NCBI RefSeq assembly: GCF_902459465.1 | Contig: NC_047077.1 | Span: 744,001-808,000, forward strand | Source of the DNA: Asterias rubens | Lineage: Eukaryota; Echinodermata; Asteroidea; Forcipulatida; Asteriidae | DNA: 64,000 bases | Direction: 5' to 3' | Shown here: positions 25,209-37,600 of the stretch, piece by piece | How the letters are laid out: every line of letters starts with the position of its first letter | Numbering within the stretch: position 1 is the stretch's first letter | Notes under the pieces: model-generated | Seen by the model: the letters and a program-made list of their open reading frames with translations, nothing else | The model's database searches: none | Told to the model about the DNA's origin: nothing | Translations under genes and position numbers: made by a program

Positions 25209-25803
25209 CTGATAAAGGGGATGGTGTTCTCCTTGGGATCCTGTTTGCCTGGACTACCATTGTCATGTTGTAGGCTTCATGGTTATCTTTAGTTTCCTCA
25301 TCATGTGGTGTTTTGTCGTCATTCTGAGCAGCCTGATGCAACGCCAGCAACTGCAGCAACACCTGCCAAAAGACCACTACATGTTGCTGCAGTGGCCTTC
25401 TCAGCTACAGCAGCTTTCTGAGCAATGGCTGAGGAGTACTTTGGGGGTTAGTGGTACACCGCCACAGCTGCTACTGCAATATCAGAGGTGTCCACATTAT
25501 CAACCTTGGTTGAGATTGTTGTGATTCAGTTTCTGGTGGCAACGTCATTATATTGGACAATGCATGAGCAGCTTCCTCAAGGTTCAAGTCACAGACTGAA
25601 GCCCCTTGTTGTCATAGGCCATGGTTTTACTCTCGGAGTTCTCCTGTCCACAAACTACAGCAATAATCTCAGCCACCTCGCTGCACTTCTGGCTGCAGCC
25701 AATGAAGTATCCCAGGTACCACAGCCCACAACCCTGCTTAGTTCCCCGACGACATGGCAATCGGTTTCGCTCTTGACAACATTTCTGTCAGCCTGCAAAC
25801 AAT
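25187..25803 (-). pseudogene. Possible degenerate coding exon, unidentified
   Basis: This stretch is richer in GC than its surroundings. It is bounded on the minus strand by a plausible acceptor (CTATTGTTTGCAG, exon from 25794 or so) and a donor (TGCAAG then GTAATC near 25200). Translation gives protein-like pieces in different frames, for example ADRNVVKSETDCHVVGEL, LWYLGYFIGCSQKCSEVAEI and AQKAAVAEKATAATCSGLLA, broken by stops. That pattern suits a decayed exon with several frameshifts. I cannot name the family, and it could also be chance composition. Confidence 0.3.
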
Positions 25804-25904
25804 AGAAAGCATGAATTAATGAAAAAGTTAGCAATAAAATGCAATACTTTAAAAACTAAAGGATACTGCATTACAGCTTCAGAAAAACTGATACAATTTT
25901 AAAG

Positions 25905-26115
25905 ATCCTGGTTGTGACACTTGTTTCCTAGAGCAAGATGCTTCACTATAATTGCTTCTCTTTACCCAGGGGTATAAATGAGGGTCTGCCAGGGAAGAGG
26001 CTGATATTGTGTGTGAAAAAGCCTCTGGACGACATCCCTCCCCAGGAAGCTGAGAAATAATAAAGGGAATAGTATTGGCCCAATGACCAGGGCACTAATG
26101 TAAAGCGCATTCAGT
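25905..26115 (+). mobile_element. SINE body fragment
   Basis: Matches the tail half of the SINE at 26143-26490 (TGACACTTGT, GCAAGATGCTTCACT, ATTGCTTCTCTTTACCCAGG, CCCAGGAAGCTGAGAAAT) but lacks the tRNA-like head. Confidence 0.6.
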
Positions 26116-26142
26116 CATTGTAAAATGTGCATTATGGGGGGT

Positions 26143-26490
26143 GTCGTGGTCGAGGGGAAGAGCACCGAACTCAAGATCTGCTGTTTCTGTTCAGCAGAAC
26201 GTGGGTTCAAATCCCGGTCATGACACTTGTGTCCCTGAGCAAGATTACACTTAACTGTAATTGCTTCTCTCCACCCAGGGGTAAATGGGTACCTGTGAGG
26301 GCAGAGATGGTTCTTGTGATTGATTTAGCTTAGTGCGCTACATATTTGGCAGCACTTGAGCTGTACACTCCCCAGGGAGCTGAGATGGTTCAAGGAATGA
26401 AAAGGCCCAGTGATCAGGAGTAATAATGTTGGAAGCCCTTTGAGGGGCGTATAAAGTGCTATATAAAAACCAATTTTTATTATTATTATA
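26143..26490 (+). mobile_element. tRNA-derived SINE
   Basis: The head GTCGTGGTCGAGGGGAAGAG resembles a class II (Leu/Ser-like) tRNA A box, and GGGTTCAAATCCCGGTCATG resembles a B box with the 3' acceptor strand. A non-tRNA body follows, and the element ends in ATAAAGTGCTATATAAAAAC with a TTATTA-rich tail. The same head and body recur at 51259-51600 and, inverted, at 48800-49075. Confidence 0.78.
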
Positions 26491-26677
26491 TTATTTATAA
26501 GAACTAGTGTATCATTAATATTAAAGTTGGTTTAACAATTTTAAATGTATGCATTCATGCAGTAATTATGACCTTGTCTCACTGATGCCATAAAAACCCT
26601 TCTGTGTGTGTGGTTTTAGCAGAAACTACCTTTAAACTTATTTTAACAAAATGAGCATTAACTATGCATAAGTTTAC

Positions 26678-26763
26678 CTCATCTATTTTGTGATGAACTT
26701 TTGTCTCCTCACACTTCGCATCTTCATATATTTCATCATCAGACTGGTAGTTCCCTTCTTGCC
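26678..26763 (-). CDS. Possible small exon, unidentified
   Basis: The minus strand reads EGNYQSDDEIYEDAKCEETK then VHHKIDE and ends at a donor (GATGAG then GTAAAC). An in-frame stop lies three codons before this stretch, so an acceptor must lie just inside it. If real, it would precede the 25187-25803 piece in the same phase. The evidence is only an acidic, protein-like reading plus one splice site. Confidence 0.22.
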
Positions 26764-27634
26764 AAAGTCAAACATAACGACATCAACTGTTGGGGTTAAG
26801 AAGTTTGAGATTGAGGTTAGACTAGAAGACTTGTATGATGTTGTTAGTGCAGTAATGTTTGACAAAAAGACTAAAAACCAACAAAAAGGTCCAGATTGTG
26901 ATAAGCTTGAATAGTGACTTGTGAGCCTTGGGTATGAAGACAATAATCAACAAGAAAGTGACAGCACACCCCATCAGTGAGTCAGTATTAGCAAAAGAGA
27001 TCTGGGGCGTTACTCAGACTGAATGACAATGGTGCACTGTACAAAACAGAGTGTGACCGCACAGCATCGTGATACAAGACAATCTAATTGAGTAACAGAA
27101 TCTTCAGCTCACAGTCTTAATAAATAAGAGAAGCTCCTGACAATCATTCTGATTTACATTACAAGTTGAATGACCTGCCAAGATCTTGTACCAATATTAG
27201 CCATTTTGAAAACAGGTGGGCACACTAGGGAATTATATGGTTTTGCCATTGTCTGTACATCAAGACCAAACAGTGCACTCCTACAGAGTCCATTGGAAAA
27301 ATATTGTAGTATACGGGATACTTTTGAAGGGGCACCTAGGCCAAGACCAGGGCAAGTTCAAGGCCAGGGGCCGATTTCACTAACGCTTGAGACCATCGCA
27401 AACGCCAAAATCGATCGCTAAATCCAAAATCCATCCCTACTTAGCAGGTTTTTACACACGGGTGTGTGTACATTAGCACATTTTCTGTAAAAAGATGGTT
27501 TTACTCTAGTGCCTACCACAGTGCCTACTTTGTCTAGTTATCTAGCCCCCACTCCATACATTGTCAGCATTCCTCCCATGCAAAAATGTTATTCAGAAAT
27601 ATGAAAAATTCTATGGCTCAGAAAACAATCTTAC

Positions 27635-27727
27635 CTTATGGAAAGCGAGCCTGCAACACAAGAAGTATACAGAGTTGTTACAGCACTCCACAATGTCATT
27701 GTACAGGGTGTTCTCATCCAAACTATC
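27635..27727 (-). CDS. Possible 31-codon exon, unidentified
   Basis: Open in phase 0 across exactly 93 bases between a pyrimidine-rich acceptor (TTTTTATCTGTAG) and a good donor (CATAAG then GTAAGA). It reads DSLDENTLYNDIVECCNNSV and then YFLCCRLAFHK. The fit of splice sites and phase is better than chance would usually give, but I do not recognise the protein. It may belong with the coding-like pieces at 25.2-26.8 kb. Confidence 0.33.
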
Positions 27728-28503
27728 CTACAGATAAAAATAACATGATACCGTATAAATAATAACACCATAAACTGGGGTTTTCTCACTTTTAACTTAA
27801 AGAGCCTAATTAGACATACAGTCCCTAGAAAGACTGAGACCATGGAGAAAGGTGGTACCATCTCTAACTGCCTCAGTGTTTCAATATGGTTCAAACTTGA
27901 TCCATGCTGTTTGGTGAGCTCATTGGCCTAGCACTTGACGAGATTTTCTCTAGAATGAGGAAGTTGGACCTCCATCTCATCTGCCCCAGTACACATGTAC
28001 TTCAATTTGATTCAAACTTGTTCCTTCGCATTAGAACATAAGCCCGGACCCGCTCTTGTTATTGTGAAGATTTTATTTTATTTTCTTCGCCAAGAGTGCA
28101 TTGGGAGGGCAAAAACATGTGCGCTATGGTATATGGTTTAACATGGTGGCGCACTGAGAAATAAAAACTAAGTACACACGACCTACAGTCTAAAAACTTC
28201 CAGGTCAGAGTTAACATGGAAACTGTTAAATGGGATTTTAAGTTGGATTTTAGTTAGTTTGACTCATTTATGGGTAATTTTGGGAGTCAATGCCCGTGTT
28301 TATACAGTGTAGTGCAATATAAGTTTCTTCCATATGGCTTTCCTTTTATAGATGGGTTTGCTCTTATATTATGTATCAATGTTTATTTGGTCATACATCT
28401 AATAGAAAACATCATACATTTTGATCTTTGAAAAATTTACAGAAAAAAAGTGCATAAAGGAATTTCAAAGGAGTGTATAAGTTAACCCAGAGTTGTGTGG
28501 GTT

Positions 28504-28536
28504 TTAAATGTGTTATTTTTTTATATTTTTTTTTAG
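28504..28536 (+). other. Probable 3' splice site of a 5' UTR intron of the GPCR gene
   Basis: A run of nearly uninterrupted T ends in TTTTTTAG at 28536, with AAATG directly after. This fits an acceptor placing the start codon at the beginning of the coding exon. The upstream non-coding exon is not identified. Confidence 0.5.
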
Positions 28537-28538
28537 AA

Positions 28539-29585
28539 ATGTCATCTGGACAAGTCCCCTCAACCATCCGGGCCGACTGCCCCAACTGTTTCCTGGCCAT
28601 TATCATAGCAATGTGGCTGGAGGCTTCAATCGCCACCATAGCCAACACCCTAGCCGTCATGGCTTTCTTTATGTCCAAGAAAATCCGCAAGAAAGTGTCC
28701 AACTACTTCATCCTGAACCTCTCTGTAGCTGACCTACTAGTTGGTGCAGTCGTGATGCCCATCAATAACGTTTCTGTGTACTACGGCTACTGGCCATTCG
28801 GTAAGGTCGTCTGTAAGATCTGGTTACTCCTGGTGTTCGCCTGTACAGTCCTGTCCAGCTTCGCCTTGGTGCTCATTAGCTGGGACCGCTATCTGTGGGT
28901 GAGAGCCCCGTTAGTTTACATCCACAACCAATCAAAGAAGCGCGCACTAGCTGTTATAGCTGGTACGATTTTCACCACATATACCTTCGTGTCTGTAATA
29001 GATGTCGGTTGGGAGGTGTTTTCTGGGGAGCAGCAGGTGAACTACTCGACCACATGTGAGTCGGAAGGGATATTCTCTATACCATATGCCTTTATAACAT
29101 TTGCCTTTGAGTTTGTCCTTCCAGCTGGGTTGCTTGCGACATTTAACATACATGTGTTCATCAAAATCAGAAAGATGCTGCTACAGCGTCAACGCACTGA
29201 ATCAGGGACGATATCAATCGAATGCAGGAACAACAGCAAGAGAGACAAGACAACATCAGATGCTGACCTGAGGGACTCCAGCCTTCGTCAGCCAACCTCA
29301 AACGGCGCTGCCTCACCAAGGCAGCCCGGTCCGCAAGCCTACCGCAAGTCAGCCATCATGCTCGGCCTAATGACTGGGGCATTCATCATATGTTGGTGCC
29401 CCTGGTTTATCATTATATTTATAAACGCCCTCAATGGTGGGGACTATGTCAGCTTTGACTTGCTGTGGTCAATGTCATATCTTTTGTTTGCAAACTCAGC
29501 GATTAACCCATTCCTTTATGCTTCAACTAACGTTCATTACAAAGCACAGATGCTATCACTTCTTTGCTTTTTCCGCCGAAGGTAG
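28539..29585 (+). CDS. Class A GPCR, biogenic-amine-receptor-like but without the TM3 aspartate
   Basis: 348 residues in one coding exon. I place the start at 28539 because a long pyrimidine tract ending in TTTTTTTTTAG sits two bases upstream and looks like a 5' UTR acceptor; an in-frame ATG at 28473 is less likely. Seven hydrophobic helices are clear. Landmarks: Asn36 (TM1), LSVAD with Asp65 (TM2), Cys92 and Cys173 (disulfide pair), DRY at 116-118, Pro195 (TM5), CWCP with Trp286 (TM6), NPFLY at 323-327 (TM7). The third intracellular loop is about 60 residues and the C tail is short and basic (FFRRR). Overall resemblance is to histamine H3/muscarinic-type receptors. Position 3.32 is Val99 rather than Asp, and TM7 has Tyr/Phe at 7.40/7.43, so a classical amine ligand is doubtful. 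One glycosylation site (NYS, residue 169) lies in the second extracellular loop. Confidence 0.95.
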   Translation: MSSGQVPSTIRADCPNCFLAIIIAMWLEASIATIANTLAVMAFFMSKKIRKKVSNYFILNLSVADLLVGAVVMPINNVSVYYGYWPFGKVVCKIWLLLVFACTVLSSFALVLISWDRYLWVRAPLVYIHNQSKKRALAVIAGTIFTTYTFVSVIDVGWEVFSGEQQVNYSTTCESEGIFSIPYAFITFAFEFVLPAGLLATFNIHVFIKIRKMLLQRQRTESGTISIECRNNSKRDKTTSDADLRDSSLRQPTSNGAASPRQPGPQAYRKSAIMLGLMTGAFIICWCPWFIIIFINALNGGDYVSFDLLWSMSYLLFANSAINPFLYASTNVHYKAQMLSLLCFFRRR

Positions 29586-30671
29586 CAACAACTTTTGCTG
29601 GATATATTGTTTGACATGATTTGTATGGCAGCAAGCAGTGTTGTAGTGCCTTGATGCCACGCAAAATTGTATGAACTTGGCCATGAAGCCACAATCTTTG
29701 TAGTTGCCTTAACCAAGGGGGACCAGTTTCTTGGAACTTATCTCATTGTGTTCAAAACTTCTTTTTATTTAGTTGTCATTTTTTTTCTTCACGTTTAAAC
29801 ACGATTTTTTTATCACATCTATAAGTACATTGATAAATATTTACATGTACTTACAAGTCTTATTCATCTATATTCAAACAATAATTTATTATTCCACCTA
29901 ACGAGATAATTTAAAGGTTAGTTTTGATTTAGTGAATGTTTCTGATACCTTGGAACTATAAACAATCATAGCACTCAGGAAAACACAATTTATGATGTCC
30001 AGGTTTTATTTATTCATACATTGACATACATGGTGTAAGTACAATGACATCTAGTTCAATGAACACAATTACAAGTACACAAATTGAAATCAGTAAAATA
30101 AGTTAAGGTTTAGAACTGTGTTGATTAACAGAAAATATCAAATTATTGTATTAACCACAATATAGTATAATTTAAACACTGAAGTAGAAGAATTTTAAAT
30201 ATAGGAGATATTTAAAATTAAATTAACACATTTCTGCACACAGTCACCATCACGGGTACTCAATTTGTGTATGTCTATTCTTTACAAACAATTTTGGAAA
30301 CCATTGGTGCAGCAGCTCCCTCAATGTTACTTAACAATCGCTGTGTCAATAATATCTAAAAAAAGCTTGAGTTTTATATGCAGGATTTCACTATGATACA
30401 TGATATAAGAATATAATTTTTCCAATGAATAACTTCCTTAAACATCAATCATTATTGTTTAACCCAAAATGTTGCAATTGCCTTCATTTTAAGTGTAAAT
30501 AGTTATTTTAAATAATTATGAAAAAGAAATATTCAATAAATATGGGTGTTTTTTTAATACACACCATTCTGAAGTGTAAGTGCGTGGTTTCTCATTATGT
30601 AAACATTGTTGTAGATTTATATTACTACTTGATATAGAACATTTCCAGTTGTGCCAAACCCAGTGGCTATC

Positions 30672-32588
30672 TTAGTTATTTAATAAATCACACGGTTTAT
30701 AGATCGACCAAACTGTACCTTCTGAGTAACTATAAAAGCCAATGAACCACTCATCACTCCTGTAAGACAGGATACTTGAATTGTACGCAATTTTGGATTC
30801 AGGAATCCCTTTCAGCCCAGCACTGATGCTCATTCCATCAAATCTTATCTTGACTACTGACCCAAAGAAGCTCCAGGATGAAGTCGGTCCCTGTCGAACC
30901 CAGGTGCCATGTGGGTTATAATAGATGGATGAATGTCCTTGGTCCATGTCTTTCAAGAAGAAGAAAAAAATACACAAAAGCTGTTTGAAAATATTGTAAC
31001 ATTAAAATGTTACAAGTTATTTTTTACAGTTCAAATCTTGATTTGCAAGAAAATCTACGGAAAACAACAACTTTTATATTAGGAAGAAAACAAAAAATAA
31101 AAAAGCCCAAAAAAGAAAACCAGGCCTTGAAAAAACCAACAGCAATTGCCATGGTTTCCCGTGCTTTTGCTGTGATTTCAATTTTCCTTATAAAGTTCCC
31201 TAACGAGTTAGAAATCGCTGTGCCCCTTCCTCATAAAAGTTCCCTTACGAGTTAGAAATCGCTGTGCCCATTTAGGACAAGTTAAAGCCATGGGAAACTT
31301 CTATTGTTATTTTTATTCAAATAAAGGACAGGGTAAGACAAAAAATTCCCTTGTGCCACACTAAAGGGTTCCTTTTGCATGCTGTGCAGCTTATTGCCTC
31401 CACCCTGCCTGTAAAATGCCCTCAATGTAACAAGATGTTTACCATGTTTACACTTTTTTGAAGTAACACTTACCCACTGTGAATTGGCTGCCTTCTTTTG
31501 TCGGAGTTTGGGTAGCGAAGTGTAGAATCACACCTTGTTGCCCATCTATCGTTAGTTCCATTTCCATTGGTAGTACCAGCCTTGATACTTTCTCAATGCC
31601 AACTTTACTTGCAGTGAAGTTTTCACATGGCGATTCATCCATTACTGCGCTTGCTGAAATTCAATGAAAATAGTTTCAATCAAACTAAAGTCAATTGTTG
31701 AGCTTGAAAAGTTGGTTGAGTAAAACCTTACTGTCTTTTCAGTATACTTGGTTCCAGTCTGTTAATGTGTTTTCCCCTTCCAAATAGTCAATAATGGCAT
31801 ACTACCTGAAACAGTGCCTTATTACCCCTGATAACATACAAATATTGACTGCTTCGAGTGCTATGGTTAAAACTTCCACTCCCGAAGTGATCCCTGAAGC
31901 GTTTTATTTTCACGAGGCACAGCCGAGGGTAAATGGAATGGTCCGGGGATCACCTAGGGAGTCGGAGTTTTAAACATAGCACGAGTAAGGCAGTCAATAT
32001 TTGTTTTATAACACCCCAACAGACTATTATCATCCTTGTACACAGAACGTTTGTGGGCACATTTAAGATACACAACTGATTGGGTTCAAGGTGGGTAAAA
32101 AGCAACTGGGTATTACTGCATGCGGTGTGATAGTCATCGGACTATCACACGGCAATCGATGCACTATCACACGGCCGCCGTTTCTAGTAAAACTAAGCCA
32201 TATCATGTGACCAATAAAAAGGCTAAATATTTGTAAGGGGTGTTATAAACTTCAATCACAGACTTTGGAACCCTATTCATTAGTTTGTACCCAAGCTAGT
32301 TTGTACCTAAGAATGAACGAAAAAAATGGAAGTCGAATCTGTAAAGTCCATCAATAAAGTTAATGCTAAAAGTCAAAGTAAACCCCTTTAAAGTTAAGTT
32401 ATCTAAGAAATACAACAATGTGGGGAACCTTTGGATATTGAGAGTTATTCACATGAGTGAAACTTACCATTCTCGCATCCAAGCACTTGACGAATCTTCT
32501 CTTTGTTTGTTTTGAATGGGATGTAATAGATGCCATCCACTCCGCTGGGACGAGGTTGAGGTTTGTTGTTCAATCCACCCAGTCGAAA
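30672..32588 (-). pseudogene. Truncated duplicate of the secreted-protein gene at 34647-38730
   Basis: Three blocks match exons of the complete copy: last exon 30672-30949 (one codon longer, ending LLNN), third exon 31474-31653 (same 180-base length) and the 3' part of exon 2 from 32468 to about 32588. Splice sites and phases are kept and no internal stop appears. Similarity stops abruptly inside exon 2 at about 32588, so the first half of that exon and the signal-peptide exon are missing. Introns and the 3' flank also align with the other copy, so this is a segmental DNA duplication and not retroposition. Either it is a dead partial copy, or it uses a new 5' exon; an acceptor-like TTGCAG just upstream could open such a frame. 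A long hairpin was inserted in its intron at 31841-32003. Confidence 0.6.
31841..32003. repeat. Long imperfect hairpin with the shared GAGGC-GCCGA loop
   Basis: The left arm (AATATTGACTGCTTCGAGTG onward) pairs with the right arm ending AGGCAGTCAATATT. The loop is CGAGGCACAGCCGAG at 31913-31927. The aligned region of the duplicate gene (about 37258-37510) lacks it. A second small hairpin follows at 32125-32150 (GTGTGATAGTC / GACTATCACAC), and the flank ends in GTGTTATAAAC. Confidence 0.7.
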
Positions 32589-33780
32589 TACAATATTGAA
32601 TATTGGGGCTGCAATTCAGTTTTGTTTCAGTTGATTAACTGTACATCTTACACAGCAATTAGGTGCAAAACAATCGTAGGACCCACAAAATTATTGTCTG
32701 TTTTTGTGCCACTGTTATTTTATTCATTCATTGACATTGTACATCCACAGTTTCTACGTCAAAATTAAATGTAAAATGAAAACGAGTTCAATTTTTATTG
32801 CAATTACATAAACGGAAACTTCTATTAAAACAAGGATATGTAGGCGTTTAGATCTGTATCAATTAACATATTCAATTGCTGAATTAACTGATAAGTACGT
32901 CTAATTTAAACACTGCAGTAAAGGAATTTATAATAAAGACATAATAAATAATGAAAGAAAAAATATGTTGTACTCTTCAAACTTTTATGTAAGTGTTTTA
33001 TTTTAAGGCTACATTAGATCCTAAAACAGTCACCAGAATTACCAAAATAATAAGTTTTTGTTGTCGCATCTACATGGTGTAGGTATAGTCTGAAAGAATG
33101 TACAATTATGTTAGCTTAATAGAAAAATAATTGCCCTTAAGTAAAAAAAAAAAATCTTCATATTTATAGGACCCTTTATAGTAGGTGCCCAGCCCCATTT
33201 TACATTTTATGCAAAAACTGACACTCTCCTCAGCAGGGATGCAGTAGGCTGCTTAAAAAAAAGTGAACTATGAGTCCAAAGCGTGAAAGTTTGGGTACAA
33301 ATGCTAGCGAGCAAAAAGCCTGCTCACAAACATTAAACTTTAGTTTTAAAGGCCCTATTATGCAATGTGGTTCGTTCTATGGTTTTATTGTCTTGTTTAT
33401 TTGAACTTGATCTTAATTATTAAAAATTCAAAAAAATTCGGTTAAAAATAGAGAAATCACATCCCTTCCTCCGTCCACACAATCAATACATTGTGTCAAA
33501 CTGAATGCTGCGTAGTGAACTTTTAATTAAAGTTGATCTTGATTAGTTCTTCACCAGTATCATTCCACAGTAAAAATCTACATTACGATTGCAGGGCTGT
33601 TTTCCTCTAGTCAGTCTTTGTTTACCCGTCTGCTTTTTGCCTGCCCCTCGTCTGTGTGTCCTTTTACTGCTTGTTTTTTTTTGTAAGTCAGAGAACAATA
33701 TTTTTCACGAAATGATTCATGGTGGTACTTTGAATTGTTCAAATTGCTAAACAAAATTCAAAAATTTAACGCATTATTAA

Positions 33781-34159
33781 AGACACTGGACACTATTGGT
33801 AATTATCAAAGACCAGTCTTCTCACTTTATGTATCTCAACATATGCATAAAATAACGAACCTGTGAAAATTTGAGCTCAATTGGTCGTCGAAGTTGCGAG
33901 ATAATAATGAATTAGAAAGAAAAAAAAACACTCTTGTCACACGAAGTTGTGTGGTTTTAGACGGTTGGTTTCGAGACCTCTAGTTCTAAATCTGAGGTCT
34001 CGAAATCAAATTTGTGGAAAATTAATTCTTTCTCAATAACTAGGTCATTTCAGACTTCTAACAATGTTTTACACTATCAACCTCTCCCCATTACTCGTTA
34101 CCAAGTAAGGTTTTATGCTAATAATTATTTTGAGTAATTACCAATAGTGTCCCTTGCCT
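33781..34159 (-). mobile_element. MITE family A copy between the duplicated genes
   Basis: The internal sequence is inverted relative to the copy at 10604. TTAA lies outside both ends (33777-33780 and 34160-34163). The terminal GACACTGGACACTATTGG is slightly diverged. Confidence 0.75.
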
Positions 34160-34646
34160 TTAATACAATTAATACAATCAAGTACATGTGCTAGTAGTAA
34201 TACACTCTGTACAATAGAACACGAGGATTAGTATTTAGGATTTTACTGTAAAACACAGCATCAGAATATAGTTTTTCAGATATAAACTTTCCCTTAATCT
34301 TAAGAGTTATTATATATAACCCAATCTTATTATGACCACTGTACACACAAATTTATTGAAACAATCAAAATATATTATATGTTAATTTTGCATCTAGATA
34401 AAGAATCTATTTTTGTTTTTACCCTTGCACCATCATGCACTAAGAAACATTAAAAAATTATGAAAATGAACAGACATTTTGGTGTCATCAAAATTTATAA
34501 ACATTGGTGTTTTTGTAATACAGACCATTCTGAAGTGCTGGTCATGAGCATGATAAACACATTTATGTAATTATTATCGTATGAAGATTTGTAACTACTT
34601 GAAGTAGAACAATTCTAGTTGTAATAAAACCAGCTGTTATCTTAGT

Positions 34647-37600
34647 TTAATTGAATAAATCACATGGTTTATAGATCGACCAAACTGTACCTGCTGAGTT
34701 ACTATAGAAGCCAATGAACCACTCTTCGCTCTTGTAAGACAGGATACCTGAATTGAACGTGATGTATGAATCAGGAATCCCTTTCAGCCCAGCACTGATG
34801 CTCATTCCATCAAATCTTATCTTGACTACTGACCCAAAGAAGCTCCAGGATGAAGTCGGTCCCTGTCGAACCCAGGTGCCATGTGGGTTATAATAGATGG
34901 ATGAACTTGTTTGGCCCATGTCTTTCCAGATAAAAAGAAAACATAAAATATTAATGTTTAATACAACTAGAAAGATATGTTCACAAGTAATTTTTGAAAG
35001 TTCAAATCTTCATTTACAAGAAAATTCTCGAGAATCAATAACTTTTTATTTTAGAATAATAAATAAAAAGGCAAGAAAGAAAACCAGGCCTTGAAATTAA
35101 CAAAAAACAATTGCCATGGTGCCCTGTGCTTTTGCTGTGGTGCCCTTTGCAAAGTTCAAATAAAATTTACCGATTCTTCATGAAAGAAACAAAATGTACA
35201 TATTCTTCATGAAAGTGCCCTTACGAGAGAGAAATCTCTATACCCCTTTTAAGAGTAAAGTTAAAAAAGCATGGCAAATTTCTATTTTGTTATTTAAACT
35301 AGAACAGCGAAGCTGCCATGGCGAGCTGCCGATCACCAAATAGAACCAATGACTGACAGAAAAACCAATCATTTGATCAACTGACAAGTATGAAGTAATA
35401 AGGGAATCAATGTGTGGTGAAGAGGTTTTAAACTAGTGGTTTAAACCCAACGATGCCTGGTTCTTGATAAGTCGAGGTAAATTATCAAGAACCAGGCCTC
35501 GGCGGGTTTAAACCACTAGTTGAAAACCGATTCAACACACTTTGATTCCCATTCATAAATACCTTTTCGGTCAAAAAACATCAACACTTTTTGGTCAAAA
35601 AGTAAAATAAATGCAAAAATTGTAATTGTTCAATGATTTCTTTCACACAACACCCCTCCAGCTATGAAATGGTAAGGCCCTCGGGTAAAAAACTCCTAAG
35701 GGAATGCTTTGCGCGTCGTGCGTATCCATGATGTGGCACAACTGTTTCAGCCGTTGCTCTCGACCAATAGGAATGAAGAAACTGCCCTATAAGAACAGGT
35801 GCAATGTCGCGTGTCACGCCCATGAATTAACACTTTTTACCGGTCATAAACAAAGGTTTATACACACCCACGTGACGCGCTCTCCACTAATAGGAATAGC
35901 GAAACTATCTGAGGTATTTATGAATGACCATTTAAGGTTTTCATTGTTTTAGCTCATTCAACTGGAACCAGTGATAAACTCTGCAAGTTTCATGTTTTCA
36001 TATTATCTACATGTAAGAAGCATTATTTGATTAAAGTTTCAAGTCAGAACATTGTTGCAATGTAATGACCATTTCAGATTTTCATTGTTTCAGCTCATTC
36101 AATTGGAACCAGCAATGCACTCTTTTGAGTTTCATCTTTTCATAAGCATCTTTTATATTAGAAGCAATATTTGATTTAGGTTTCAAGTCAGTACGTCATT
36201 GCAAAAAGTAGTAATGGTCATTTAAGATTTTCATTGTTTCAGCTCATTCAACTGGAACCAGCGATGCACTCTTTGAGTTTATCGTTTCGTATGCATCTTG
36301 ATGTAAAAAGCAATATTTGACTTAAGTTTCAAGTCAGTACTTCATTGGAATCAGGAGTTAGGACCATTTATGTTTTTCACTGTTTCAGCTCATTCAACTG
36401 GAACCAGTGACAAAGAGTTTGATTTTTGTTTAAACAATTATTTCTATTCTTTAAGATTTTGATTTGAGGTTTTTTTTTAAATCCAGATGACAATGTTTGA
36501 GCCTGAAAAAAACTTTGTTATTCCAAAAACTTTAACATTTGTTTTATTCCGAAAACTTAAACATTTTTTTTTGTTCCAAAAACTTCAACATTATTTGAAA
36601 ACATAGCTGAAAATTACTGAAAATTACTGGCAATTATATAACAATCTCACTTGGGCTTGTACATACAAAAAACAACTCAATTGAAAGACTTAAACTTAAA
36701 CCCAAAACTTTTTCCACTTTCCACAGACGAACGGAAATTGGTATTACGTAGGCTCGCACTGCTCTGCAGCTCGCCAACAAAGGACATAGTCAGACAAAAA
36801 GTCCCTTGTGCCACACTGAAGAGTTCCTTTTGCATGCTATGCAGCTTATTGCATCCAACCTGCCTGTAAAACGCCCTCAATGTAACAAGATGTTTACACT
36901 TGTGAAATAACACTTACCCACTGTGAATTGGCTGTCTTCTTTTGTCACAGTGTTGGTAGCGAAGTATAGAGTAACACCTTTGTGCCCATCTATAGTTAGT
37001 TCCATTTCCATAGGTAGTACCAGCTTTAAAACTTTCTCCATGACACCCCAACTTGAAGTGAAGCTGTCACATGGTGATTCATCCATTACTGCGCTTGCTG
37101 AAATTCAATGAAAATAGTCTCATTCAAACTACAGTCGATCATTGAGGTGGGAGAATCGATAGAATAAAAAACCTTACTGCCTTTTCCGTATACTTGGTTC
37201 CAGTCTGTTATTGTGTTTTTCCCCCTTCCAAATAGCCGATAATGGCATACTGCCTGAAACAGTGCCTTAACCGACCCCCTCTACCCCAAGTTCCACCCCG
37301 GAGAGGACACAATCGGCCAAACCACCATCCAGTGGCCATATCAGAAATGAGCACCACCAACCTGGTGGTGCCTCGTTCTGAGGATGACTTTGTGATACTA
37401 GTTGAAACGTAAACAAATTTTAGGTAAGTATTGGCTGTGTTTTGTAAAAAATTCATTTAATTTGTGTAGAAAATTCATTTGATAAGTGCCTTTACCTGGT
37501 ACTGATAATCTTCAATCACATACTTTGGAATCTTATTCGTTAGTTTGTACCCAAGCTAGTAGTTGAGTCTAATTTCTTAAGAAATACAACAATGTGGGGA

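Noticed and set aside
34897..35094. 65-codon plus-strand frame overlapping the secreted-protein gene
   Set aside because: It is antisense to the last exon and its intron; the minus-strand exon has splice sites, phase and a paralogous copy.
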